A stretch of 64,000 nt of DNA, taken from Nymphaea colorata. Its lineage: Eukaryota; Streptophyta; Magnoliopsida; Nymphaeales; Nymphaeaceae. The stretch is taken from contig NW_022204507.1 of NCBI RefSeq assembly GCF_008831285.2, positions 5,476,174 to 5,540,173 of the forward strand. Reading direction: 5' to 3'. Both the position numbers and the translations under genes were made by a program. Positions 1 to 12,377 of this stretch are shown piece after piece. Below the pieces are notes generated by a model that saw only the letters and a list, made by a program, of their open reading frames with translations, had not been told where the DNA came from and ran no database searches. The first letter of the stretch is position 1; each line of letters begins with the position of its first letter.

Positions 1-70
1 AATCTAATGTGTCTCACTTGTTGTTACATTTATAATGAATGATTTAAATGATTGAAATCACAATTTGTTT
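1..70 (+). repeat. Partial HOR unit at window start
   Basis: This is the end of monomer 21 and the start of truncated monomer 1 (ACTTG box at 16) of a unit that begins outside the window. I place unit boundaries at the first base of the marker GATCTCTTTTAAATAATCC in monomer 1, which occurs once per HOR unit. Confidence 0.9.
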
Positions 71-1318
71 GATCTCTTTTAAATAATCCAACGAGTTTAA
101 CTTCTTGTTACATCTATAGCGAAGGATTTAAGGAATGAAAATCACAAGTTACTATCATTACAAGTGGAATTTAAGTTTTCTTTTGATCGCACATATTTAA
201 TTCAATGTGCTTAACTTGTTATTACATCCATATTAGATGATATAGTGAATTGAAATCACAAGATTAAAAGAAAATGAATGAGACTCAACTGATTGATTTG
301 CTCACTCATATTTAATCTAATGTGTCTCACTTGTTATTACATGTATAATGAATGATTTTAATCATTGAAATCGCAAGTTCATATGTATGTAAATGGGATC
401 GTTACCGTAGTTACACCCCTTGTAGTTAATCCAATTAGTTGAACTTGTTGTTACATCATCTATAATGAATGATTTAAGGAAAAGAAATCACAAGTTCGTG
501 TCAATAATAGTGGGATTTAATTCATTCATTTGATCACACATATTAAATTAAATGTGTATAACATTTTATTAATACATATTAAAATGATGTAGTGGATTGA
601 AATCACAAGTTTAAATGAAATTGAATGAGATTGTTATTACATCTAAAATGAATGATTTAAATGATTACGATCACAAGTTCATATAGATACAAATGAGATC
701 TGAGTATTAGTTTGATCCATTGCAGTTAATCCAATGAGTTAAACTTGTAGTTACATATCTAATGAGTTGATTCATTTGATCACACAAATTTAATTGAAAG
801 TGGTTAACTTATTGTTACATTCACATTGACTGATTTAGTGAATTGAAATCACAAGTTTGTATGAAAATGAAGGAGATTCAACTCATTCACTTGATCACTT
901 ATAGTTAATGTAATATGTTTCGCTTGTTACAATGTCTATAATGAATGATTAAAATGACTAAAATTACTAGTTTACATGGGTAGAAATGAGACCAATGCAT
1001 TTGTTTAATCCCTTGTATCTAATGCAATGAGCTTAACTTCTTGTTACATACATAGGGAACAATTTAGGAGATGAAATCAGAAGTTCCTATCAATGCGAGT
1101 TGGTTTAAGTGATGCTTTTCATGACGCATATTTAATTGAATGTGCCCAACTTGTTGTTACATCCATATTGAATCATTTAGTAGACTGAAATCACAAGCTT
1201 AAAAGAAAATGAATGAGAATCAAGTGATTCGTTTGCTCACTTATATCTAATCTAATGTGTCTCACTTGTTGTTACATTGATAATGAATGATTTAAATGAT
1301 TGAAATCACAATTTGTTT
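71..1318 (+). repeat. 12-mer A HOR unit, copy 1 (1248 bp)
   Basis: Box-to-box intervals from 16 to 1264 are 84, 113, 116, 114, 118, 68, 114, 64, 115, 114, 113 and 115 bp, giving twelve monomers. Relative to the 21-mer, monomer 6 is joined to monomer 16 near position 630, removing monomers 7-15. Diagnostic sites of the 12-mer A family are ATTACGATCAC and GATCTGAGTATTAG in monomer 16, where 21-mers have ATTGCGATCAC and GATCTAAGTATTAG. This copy has the 'a' sub-version: CATATTAGATGAT, ATTGAAATCGCAAG, GAGATTGTTATT at the junction, AATCAGAAGTTCC and CTTTTCATGACGC. Confidence 0.93.
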
Positions 1319-2566
1319 GATCTCTTTTAAATAATCCAACGAGTTTAACTTCTTGTTACATCTATAGCGAAGGATTTAAGGAATGGAAATCACAAGTTAC
1401 TATCATTACGAGTGGAATTTAAGTGATTCTTTTGATCGCACATATTTAATTCAATGTGCTTAACTTGTTATTACATCCATATTAAATGATATAGTGAATT
1501 GAAATCACAAGATTAAAAGAAAATGAATGAGACTCAACTGATTGATTTGCTCGCTCATATTTAATCTAATGTGTCTCACTTGTTATTACATGTATAATGA
1601 ATTATTTTAATCATTGAAATCACAAGTTCATATGTATGTAAATGGGATCATTACCTTAGTTACACCCCTTGTAGTTAATCCAATTAGTTAAACTTGTTGT
1701 TACATCATCTATGATGAATGATTTAAGGAAAAGAAATCACAAGTTTGTGTCAATAATAGTGGGATTTAATTCATTCATTTGCTCACACATATTAAATTAA
1801 ATGTGTATAACATTTTATTAATACATATTAAAATGATGTAGTGGATTGAAATCACAAGTTTAAATGAAATTGAATGAGAATGTTATTACATCTAAAATGA
1901 ATGATTTAAATGATTACGATCACAAGTTCATATAGATACAAATGAGATCTGAGTATTAGTTTGATCCATTGCAGTTAATCCAATGAGTTAAACTTGTAGT
2001 TACATATCTAATGAGTTGATTCATTTGATCACACATATTTAATTGAAAGTGGTTAACTTATTGCTACATTCACATTGACTGATTTAGTGAATTGAAATCA
2101 CAAGTTTGTATGAAAATGAAGGAGATTCAACTCATTCACTTGATCACTTATAGTTAATGTAATATGTTTCGCTTGTTACAATGTCTATAATGAATGATTA
2201 AAATGACTAAACTCACTAGTTTACATGGGTAGAAATGAGACCAATGCATTTGTTTAATCCCTTGTATCTAATGCAATGAGCTTAACTTCTTGTTACATAC
2301 ATAGGAACAATTTAAGAGATGAAATCACAAGTTCCTATCAATGCGAGTTGGTTTAGGTGATGCTTTTGATGACGCATATTTAATTGAATGTGCCTAACTT
2401 GTTGTTACATCCATATTGAATCATTTAGTAGACTGAAATCACAAGCTTAAAAGAAAATGAATGAGAATCAAGGGATTCGTTTGCTCACTTATATTTAATC
2501 TAATGTGTCTCACTTGTTGTTACATTGATAATGAATGATTTAAATGATTGAAATCACAATTTGTTT
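1319..2566 (+). repeat. 12-mer A HOR unit, copy 2 (1248 bp)
   Basis: Same monomer order as copy 1, with the monomer 6/16 junction near 1880. It has the 'b' sub-version: CATATTAAATGAT, AATGAATTATTTTAATC, GAGAATGTTATT at the junction, AATCACAAGTTCC and CTTTTGATGACGC. Confidence 0.93.
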
Positions 2567-3809
2567 GATCTCTTTTAAATAATCCAACGAGTTTAACTTC
2601 TTGTTACATCTATAGCGAAGGATTTAAGGAATGAAATCACAAGTTACTATCATTACAGTGGAATTTAAGTTTTCTTTTGATCGCACATATTTAATTCAAT
2701 GTGCTTAACTTGTTATTACATCCATATTAGATGATATAGTGAATTGAAATCACAAGATTAAAAGAAAATGAATGAGACTCAACTGATTGATTTGCTCACT
2801 CATATTTAATCTAATGTGTCTCACTTGTTATTACATGTATAATGAATGATTTTAATCATTGAAATCGCAAGTTCATATGTATGTAAATGGGATCATTACC
2901 TTAGTTACACCCCTTGTAGTTAATCCAATTAGTTGAACTTGTTGTTACATCATCTATGATGAATGATTTAAGGAAAAGAAATCACAAGTTTGTGTCAATA
3001 ATAGTGGGATTTAATTCATTCATTTGATCACACATATTAAATTAAATGTGTATAACATTTTATTAATACATATTAAAATGATGTAGTGGATTGAAATCAC
3101 AAGTTTAAATGAAATTGAATGAGATTGTTATTACATCTAAAATGAATGATTTAAATGATTACGATCACAAGTTCATATAGATACAAATGAGATCTGAGTA
3201 TTAGTTTGATCCATTGCAGTTAATCCAATGAGTTAAACTTGTAGTTACATATCTAATGAGTTGATTCATTTGATCACACAAATTTAATTGAAAGTGGTTA
3301 ACTTATTGTTACATTCACATTGACTGATTTAGTGAATTGAAATCACAAGTTTGTATGAAAATGAAGGAGATTCAACTCATTCACTTGATCACTTATAGTT
3401 AATGTAATATGTTTCGCTTGTTACAATGTCTATAATGAATGATTAAAATGACTAAATTACTAGTTTACATGGGTAGAAATGAGACCAATGCATTTGTTTA
3501 ATCCCTTGTATCTAATGCAATGAGCTTAACTTCTTGTTACATACATAGGAACAATTTAGGAGATGAAATCAGAAGTTCCTATCAATGCGAGTTGGTTTAA
3601 GTGATGCTTTTCATGACGCATATTTAATTGAATGTGCCAACTTGTTGTTACATCCATATTGAATCATTTAGTAGACTGAAATCACAAGCTTAAAAGAAAA
3701 TGAATGAGAATCAAGTGATTCGTTTGCTCACTTATATCTAATCTAATGTGTCTCACTTGTTGTTACATTGATAATGAATGATTTAAATGATTGAAATCAC
3801 AATTTGTTT
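2567..3809 (+). repeat. 12-mer A HOR unit, copy 3 (1243 bp)
   Basis: Monomer 6/16 junction near 3124. The variants match copy 1 rather than the adjacent copy 2: CATATTAGATGAT, ATTGAAATCGCAAG, GAGATTGTTATT, AATCAGAAGTTCC and CTTTTCATGACGC. The 5 bp length difference comes from scattered one-base deletions. Confidence 0.92.
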
Positions 3810-5042
3810 GATCTCTTTTAAATAATCCAACGAGTTTAACTTCTTGTTACATCTATAGCGAAGGATTTAAGGAATGAAATCACAAGTTACTATCATTACG
3901 AGTGGAATTTAAGTGATTCTTTTGATCGCACATATTTAATTCAATGTGCTTAACTTGTTATTACATCCATATTAATGATATAGTGAATTGAAATCACAAG
4001 ATTAAAAGAAAATGAATGAGACTCAACTGATTGATTTGCTCGCTCATATTTAATCTAATGTGTCTCACTTGTTATTACATGTATAATGAATTATTTTAAT
4101 CATTGAAATCACAAGTTCATATGTATGTAAATGGGATCATTACCTTAGTTACACCCCTTGTAGTTAATCCAATTAGTTAACTTGTTGTTACATCATCTAT
4201 GATGAATGATTTAAGGAAAAGAAATCACAAGTTTGTGTCAATAATAGTGGGATTTAATTCATTCATTTGATCACACATATTAAATTAAATGTGTATAACA
4301 TTTTATTAATACATATTAAAATGATGTAGTGGATTGAAATCACAAGTTTAAATGAAATTGAATGAGAATGTTATTACATCTAAAATGAATGATTTAAATG
4401 ATTACGATCACAAGTTCATATAGATACAAATGAGATCTGAGTATTAGTTTGATCCATTGCAGTTAATCCAATGAGTTAAACTTGTAGTTACATATCTAAT
4501 GAGTTGATTCATTGATCACACAATTTAATTGAAAGTGGTTAACTTATTGTACATTCACATTGACTGATTTAGTGAATTGAAATCACAAGTTTGTATGAAA
4601 ATGAAGAGATTCAACTCATTCACTTGATCACTTATAGTTAATGTAATATGTTTCGCTTGTTACAATGTCTATAATGAATGATTAAAATGACTAAATACTA
4701 GTTTACATGGGTAGAAATGAGACCAATGCATTTGTTTAATCCCTTGTATCTAATGCAATGAGCTTAACTTCTTGTTACATACATAGGGAACAATTTAGGA
4801 GATGAAATCAGAAGTTCTATCAATGCGAGTGGTTTAAGTGATTGCTTTATGACGCATATTTAATTGAATGTGCCAACTTGTTGTTACATCCATATTGAAT
4901 CATTTAGTAGACTGAAATCAAAGCTTAAAAGAAAATGAATGAGATCAAGTGATTCGTTTGCTCACTTATATCTAATCTAATGTTCTCACTTGTTGTTAAT
5001 TGATAATGAATGATTTAAATGATTGAAATCACCAATTTGTTT
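3810..5042 (+). repeat. 12-mer A HOR unit, copy 4 (1233 bp)
   Basis: Monomer 6/16 junction near 4370. The first half carries 'b' variants (AATGAATTATTTTAATC, GAGAATGTTATT) but the tail carries 'a' variants (AATCAGAAGTTC near 4805). One-base deletions become frequent after about 4500 and dense at 4980-5100. Confidence 0.9.
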
Positions 5043-6266
5043 GATCCTTTTAATAATCACGAGTTTAACTTCTTTACATCTATAGCGAAGATTTAGGGAT
5101 GAAATCACAAGTTACTATCATTACGAGTGGAATTTAAGTGATTCTTTTGATCGCATATTTAATTAATGTGCTTAACTTGTTATTACATCATATTAAATGA
5201 TATAGTGATTGAATCACAAGATTAAAAGAAAATGAATGAGACTCAACTGATTGATTTGCTCGCTCATATTTAATCTAATGTGTCTCACTTGTTATTACAT
5301 GTATAATGAATTATTTTAATCATTGAAATCACAAGTTCATATGTATGTAATGGGATCATGACCTTAGTTACACCCTTGTAGTTAATCCAATTAGTTAAAC
5401 TTGTTGTTACATCATCTATGATGAATGATTTAAGGAAAGAAATCCAAGTTTGTATCAATAATAGTGGGATTTAATTCATTCATTTGATCACACATATTAA
5501 ATTAAATGTGTATAACATTTATATTTATACATATTAAAATGATGTAGTGGATTGAAATCACAATTTGATAAAAAATTAAGTGTATGTATTACATCTAAAA
5601 TGAATGATTTAAATGATTCGATCACAAGTTCATATAGATACAAATGAGATCTGAGTATTAGTTTGATCCATTGCAGTTAATCCAATGAGTTAAACTTGTA
5701 GTTACATATCTAATGAGTTGATTCATTTGATCACACATATTTAATTGAAAGTGGTTAACTTATTGTACATTCACATTGACTGATTTAGTGAATTGAAATC
5801 ACAAGTTTGTATGAAAATGAAGGAGATTCAACTCATTCACTTGATCACTTATAGTTAATGTAATATGTTTCGCTTGTTACAATGTCTATAATGAATGATT
5901 AAAATGACTAAATCACTAGTTTACATGGGTAGAAATGAGACCAATGCATTTGTTTAATCCCTTGTATCTAATGCAATGAGCTTAACTTCTTGTTACATAC
6001 ATAGGAACAATTTAAGAGATGAAATCACAAGTTCCTATCAATGCGAGTTGGTTTAAGTGATGCTTTTGATGACGCATATTTAATTGAATGTGCCTAACTT
6101 GTTGTTACATCCATATTGAATCATTTAGTAGACTGAAATCACAAGCTTAAAAGAAAATGAATGAGAATCAAGGGATTCGTTTGCTCACTTATATTTAATC
6201 TAATGTGTCTCACTTGTTGTTACATTGATAATGAATGATTTAAATGATTGAAATCACAATTTGTTT
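5043..6266 (+). repeat. 12-mer A HOR unit, copy 5 (1224 bp)
   Basis: Last copy of the 12-mer A array. The junction between monomers 6 and 16 near 5583 is degraded compared with the other copies. Head and tail both carry 'b' variants. The first 200 bp contain many one-base deletions, for example GTTTGATCCTTTTAATAATC in place of the usual marker. Confidence 0.88.
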
Positions 6267-8549
6267 GATCTCTTTTAAATAATCCAACGAGTTTAACTTC
6301 TTGTTACATCTATAGCGAAGGATTTAAGGAATGGAAATCACAAGTTACTATCATTACAAGTGGAATTTAAGTGATTCTTTGATCGCACATATTTAATTCA
6401 ATGTGCTTAACTTGTTATTACATCCATATTAGATGATATAGTGAATTGAAATCACAAGATTAAAAGAAAATGAATGAGACTCAACTGATTGATTTGCTCA
6501 CTCATATTTAATCTAATGTGTCTCACTTGTTATTACATGTATAATGAATGATTTTAATGATTGAAATCGCAAGTTCATATGTATGTAAATGGGATCATTA
6601 CCTTAGTTACACCCCTTGTAGTTAATCCAATTAGTTGAACTTGTTGTTACATCATCTATGATGAATGATTTAAGGAAAAGAAATCACAAGTTTGTGTCAA
6701 TAATAGTGGGATTTAATTCATTCATTTGATCACACATATTAAATTAAATGTGTATAACATTTTATTAATACATATTAAAATGATGTAGTGGATTGAAATC
6801 ACAAGTTTAAATGAAATTGAATGAGATTCAGGTTATTCATTTGCTCAATCACACTAAATATAATGTGTTCACTTGTTATTGCATCTATAATGAATGATTT
6901 AAGTGATTGCAATCACAAGTTCACGTGGATACAAATGGGATCTATGCATTAGTTTGATCCCTTGCAGTTAATCTAATGAGTTGAACTTGTAGTTACATAT
7001 CTAATTATTGATCTAAAGATTTAAATCATAAGTTCGTATCAATGTCCGAGAGATTTAATTCATTCATTTGATCACACATATTTAATTGAAAGTGGTTAAC
7101 TTGTTGATGCATTCACATTGAATGGTTCGTATGAAAATGAATGAGATTCAACTCATTCAAATGATCTCTTGTAGTTAATCTAATATGTTTCGTTTGTTAT
7201 AAAGTCTGTAATGAATGGTTTAAAAGATTAAAATCACTAGTTTATATGGATACAAAAGGAACCAATGCATTTGTTGATCCCTTGTATCCAATCTAATGAG
7301 TTTAACTTCATGTTACATCTATGGCGAACGATTTGAGGGATTGAAATCGCAAGTTCCTCAATACGAGTGGATTTAAGTGTTTCTTTTGATCACGCATATT
7401 TAATTGATTTTTTTTTACTTGTTGTAACATCCTTATTGAATTATTTAGTCGATTGTAATCACAAGTTAAAAGAAAATTAATGAGATTCAAGTGATTGATT
7501 TGCTCATCGATATTTAATCTAATGTGTCTCACTTGTTATTACATCTATAATGAATTATTTAATTGATTCAAATCACAAGTTCATATGTATATAAGTGGGA
7601 TCTATGCATTAGTTCGATCCTTGTAGTTAATCAATCGGTTGAACTTGTGGCTACATCAATAGTGAATGATCTATGGGAAAGAAATCTAAGTTTGTATCAA
7701 TAATAGTGGATTTATTGATTCATTTGATCATGCATATTAAATTGAATGTGGATAAGACGTTGTTAATCCATATTAAATGATTTAGTACATTGAAATCACA
7801 ATTTTAAACAAATGAATGAGATTCAAGTCATTCAATTGTGCAATCACAATAATATAAGGTGTTTCACTTGTTATTACATCTAAAATGAATGATTTAAATG
7901 ATTGCGATCACAAGTTCATATAGATACAAATGAATCTAAGTATTAGTTTGATCCATTGCAGTTAATCCAATGAGTTAAACTTGTAGTTACATATCTAATG
8001 AGTTGATTCATTTGATCACACATATTTAATTGAAAGTGGTTAACTTATTGTTACATTCACATTGACTGATTTAGTGAATTGAAATCACAAGTTTGTATGA
8101 AAATGAAGGAGATTCAACTCATTCACTTGATCACTTATAGTTAATGTAATATGTTTCGCTTGTTACAATGTCTATAATGAATGATTAAAATGACTAAAAT
8201 CACTAGTTTACATGGGTAGAAATGAGACCAATGCATTTGTTTAATCCCTTGTATCTAATGCAATGAGCTTAACTTCTTGTTACATACATAGGGAACAATT
8301 TAAGAGATGAAATCACAAGTTCCTATCAATGCGAGTTGGTTTAAGTGATGCTTTTGATGAGCATATTTAATTGAATGTGCCTAACTTGTTGTTACATCCA
8401 TATTGAATCATTTAGTAGACTGAAATCACAAGCTTAAAGAAAATGAATGAGAATCAAGTGATTCGTTTGCTCACTTATATTTAATCTAATGTGTCTCACT
8501 GTTGTTACATGATAATGAATGATTTAAATGATTGAAATCACAATTGTTT
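6267..8549 (+). repeat. 21-mer HOR unit (2283 bp), first full-length unit
   Basis: At about 6825-6900 monomer 6 continues into monomer 7 (TTCAGGTTATTC, then TTCACGTGGATAC), which the five preceding 12-mer A copies lack, so the array switches here to the full 21-monomer unit. The first monomers still resemble the 'a' version of 12-mer A (CATATTAGATGAT, ATTGAAATCGCAAG). Monomer 8 has the subtype I site GATCTAAAGATTT. Confidence 0.92.
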
Positions 8550-10823
8550 GATCTCTTTTAAATAATCCAACGAGTTTAACTTCTTGTTACATCTATAGCG
8601 AGGATTTAAGGAATGGAAATCACAAGTTACTATCATTACGAGTGGAATTTAAGTGATTCTTTTGATCGCACATATTTAATTCAATGTGCTTAACTTGTTA
8701 TTACATCCATATTAAATGATATAGTGAATTGAAATCACAGATTAAAAGAAATGAATGAGACTCAACTGATTGATTTGCTCACTCATATTTAATCTAATGT
8801 GTCTCACTTGTTATTACATGTATAATGAATGATTTTAATGATGAAATCACAAGTTCATATGTATGTAAATGGATCATTACCTTATTACACCCTTGTAGTT
8901 AATCCAATTAGTTGAACTTGTTGTTACATCATCTATGATGAATGATCTAAGGAAAAGAAATCACAAGTTTGTGTCAATAATAGTGGGATTTAATTCATTC
9001 ATTTGATCACACATATTAAATTAATGTGTATAACATTTATTAATACATATAAAATGATGTAGTGATTGAAATCACAAGTTTAAATGAAATTGAATGAGAT
9101 TCAGGTTATTCATTGCTCAATCACACTAAATATAATGTGTTTCACTTGTTGTTGCATCTATAATGAATGATTTAAGTGATTGCAATCACAAGTTCACGTG
9201 GATACAAATGGGATCTATGCATTAGTTTGATCCCTTGCAGTTAATCTAATGAGTTGAACTTGTAGTTACATATCTAATTATTGATGATCGAATAGATTTA
9301 AATCATAAGTTCGTATCAATGCCCGAGAGATTTAATTCATTCATTTGATCACACATATTTAATTGAAAGTGGTTAACTTGTTGATGCATTCACATTGAAT
9401 GGTTCGTATGAAAATGAATGAGATTCAACTCATTCAAATGATCTCTTGTAGTTAATCTAATATGTTTCGTTTGTTATAAAGTCTGTAATGATGGTTTAAA
9501 GATTAAATCACTAGTTTATATGGATACAAAAGAACCAATGCATTTTGTTCGATCCTTGTATCCAATCTAATGAGTTTAACTTCATGTTACATCTATGGCG
9601 AACGATTTGAGGATTGAAATCGCAAGTTCCCTCAATACGAGTGGATTTAGTGTTTCTTTTGATCACGCATATTTAATTGATTTTTTTTTTACTTGTTGTA
9701 ACATCCTTATTGAATTATTTAGTCGATTGTAATCACAAGTTTAAAAGAAATTAATGAGATTCAAGTGATTGATTTGCTCATCGATATTTAATCTAATGTG
9801 TCTTACTTGTTATTACATCTATAATGAATTATTTAATTGATTCAAATCACAAGTTCATATGTATATAAGTGGGATCTATGCATTAGTTCGATCCCTTGTA
9901 GTTAATCCAATCGGTTGAACTTGTGGCTACATCAATAGTGAATGATCTATGGGAAAGAAATCCTAAGTTTGTATCATAATAGTGAGATTTTATTGATTCA
10001 TTTGATCATGCATATTAACTTGAATGTGGATAAGACGTTGTTAATCCATATTAAATGATTTAGTACATTGAAATCCAATTTAAACGGAAATGAATGAGAT
10101 TCAGTCATTCAATTGTGCAATCACATAATATAGGTGTTTCACTTGTTATTACATCTAATGAATGATTTAAATGATTGCGATCACAAGTTCATATAGATAC
10201 AATGAGATCTAAGTATTAGTTTGATCCATTGCAGTTAATCCAGTGAGTTAAACTTGTAGTTACATATCTAATGAGTTGATTCATTTGATCACACATATTT
10301 AATTGAAAGTGGTTAACTTATTGTTACATTCACATTGACTGATTTAGTGAATGAAATCACAAGTTTGTATGAAATGAAGGAGATTCAACTCATTCACTTG
10401 ATCACTTATAGTTAATGTAATATGTTTCGCTTGTTACAATGTCTATAATGAATGATTAAATGACTAAAATCACTAGTTTACATGGTAGAAATGAGACCAA
10501 TGCATTTGTTTAATCCCTTGTATCTAATGCAATGAGCTTAACTTCTTGTTACATACATAGGGAACAATTTAAGAGATGAAATCACAAGTTCCTATCAATG
10601 CGAGTTGGTTTAAGTGATGCTTTTGATGACGCATATTTAATTGAATGTGCTAACTTGTTGTTACATCCATATTGAATCATTTAGTAGACTGAAATCACAA
10701 GCTTAAAAGAAAATGAATGAGAATCAAGTGATTCGTTTGCTCACTTATATTTAATCTAATGTGTCTCACTTGTTGTTACATTCGATAATGAATGATTTAA
10801 ATGATTGAAATCACAATTTGTTT
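8550..10823 (+). repeat. 21-mer HOR unit (2274 bp), subtype II
   Basis: All 21 monomers are present. Monomer 7 begins CTTGTTGTTGCATC, monomer 8 has GATGATCGAATAG (near 9283), monomer 14 has ACTTGAATGTGG (near 10018) and monomer 17 has CCAGTGAG (near 10240). These linked variants are the ones found throughout the inverted arm. Scattered one-base deletions make it shorter than 2300 bp. Confidence 0.92.
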
Positions 10824-12377
10824 GATCTCTTTAAATAATCCAACGAGTTTAACTTCTTGTTACATCTATAGCGAAGGATTTAAGGAATGGAAATCACAAG
10901 TTACTATCATTACGAGTGGAATTTAAGTGATTCTTTTGATCGCACATATTTAATTCAATGTGCTTAACTTGTTATTACATCCATATTAAATGATATAGTG
11001 AATTGAAATCACAAGATTAAAAGAAAATGAATGAGACTCAACTGATTGATTTGCTCACTCATATTTAATCTAATGTGTCTCACTTGTTATTACATGTATA
11101 ATGAATGATTTTAATGATTGAAATCACAAGTTCATATGTATGTAAATGGGATCATTACCTTAGTTACACCCTTGTAGTTAATCCAATTAGTTGAACTTGT
11201 TGTTACATCATCTATGATGAATGATCTAAGGAAAAGAATCACAAGTTTGTGTCAATAATAGTGGGATTTAATTCATTCATTTGATCACACATATTAAATT
11301 AAATGTGTATAACATTTTATTAATACATATAAAATGATGTAGTGGATTGAAATCACAAGTTTAAATGAAATTGAATGAGATTCAGGTTATTCATTTGCTC
11401 AATCACACTAAATATAATGTGTTTCACTTGTTGTTGCATCTATAATGAATGATTTAAGTGATTGCAATCACAAGTTCACGTGGATACAAATGGGATCTAT
11501 GCATTAGTTTGATCCTTGCAGTTAATCTAATGAGTTGAACTTGTAGTTACATATCTATTATTGATGACGATAGATTTAAATCATAAGTTGTATCAATGCC
11601 CGAGAGATTTAATTCATTCATTTGATCACACATATTAAATTGAAAGTGGTTAACTTGTTGATGCATTCACATTGAATGGTTCGTATGAAATGAATGAGAT
11701 TCACTCATTCAAATGATCTCTTGTAGTTAATCTAATATGTTTCGTTTGTTACAATGTCTAAATGAATGATTTAAAAGATTAAAATCACTAGTTTATATGG
11801 ATACAAATGAACCAATGCATTGTTGATCCTTGTATAATCAATAGTTTAACTCTGTACATTTACATGATAAATCGCAAGTTCCCTCAATACGAGTGGGATT
11901 TAAGTGTTTCTTTGATCACGCATATTTAATTGATTTTTTTTTACTTGTTGTAACATCCTTATTGAATTATTTAGTCGATTGTAATCACAAGTTTAAAAGA
12001 AAATTAATGAGATTCAAGTGATTGATTTGCTCATCGATATTTAATCTAATGTGTCTTACTTGTTATTACATCTATAATGAATTATTTAATTGATTCAAAT
12101 CACAAGTTCATATGTATATAAGTGGGATCTATGAATCACAAGTTCCTATCAATGCGAGTTGGTTTAAGTGATGCTTTTGATGACGCATATTTAATTGAAT
12201 GTGCCTAATTGTTGTTACATCCATATTGAATCATTTAGTAGACTGAAATGACAAGCTTAAAAGAAAATAAATGAGAATCAAGTGGTTCGTTTGCTCATTT
12301 ATATTTAATGTAATGTGTCTCACTTGTTTGTTACATTGATAATGAATGATTTAAATGATTGAAATCACAATTTATTT
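10824..12377 (+). repeat. Deleted HOR unit: monomers 1-13 joined to 20-21 (1554 bp)
   Basis: Monomers 1 to 13 follow normally. Near 12133 the sequence passes from monomer 13 (AGTGGGATCTATG) directly into the middle of monomer 20 (AATCACAAGTTCCTATC). About 740 bp are missing relative to the 21-mer. The join is out of monomer register and shows only a few bases of shared sequence. The stretch 11820-11880 has lost many single bases. Confidence 0.88.

Noticed and set aside
1-6266. CRISPR-like array of repeats and spacers
   Set aside because: The recurrent boxes resemble repeats with spacers of even length, but the intervening sequence is itself repeated every HOR unit and diverges gradually. This is satellite, not unique spacers.
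7308-7532. 74-codon open frame on the minus strand, and a similar one at 13496-13687
   Set aside because: It overlaps the same monomers on the opposite strand, is rich in Asn, Leu and Lys as expected from AT-rich repeat DNA, and is not kept in other unit copies.
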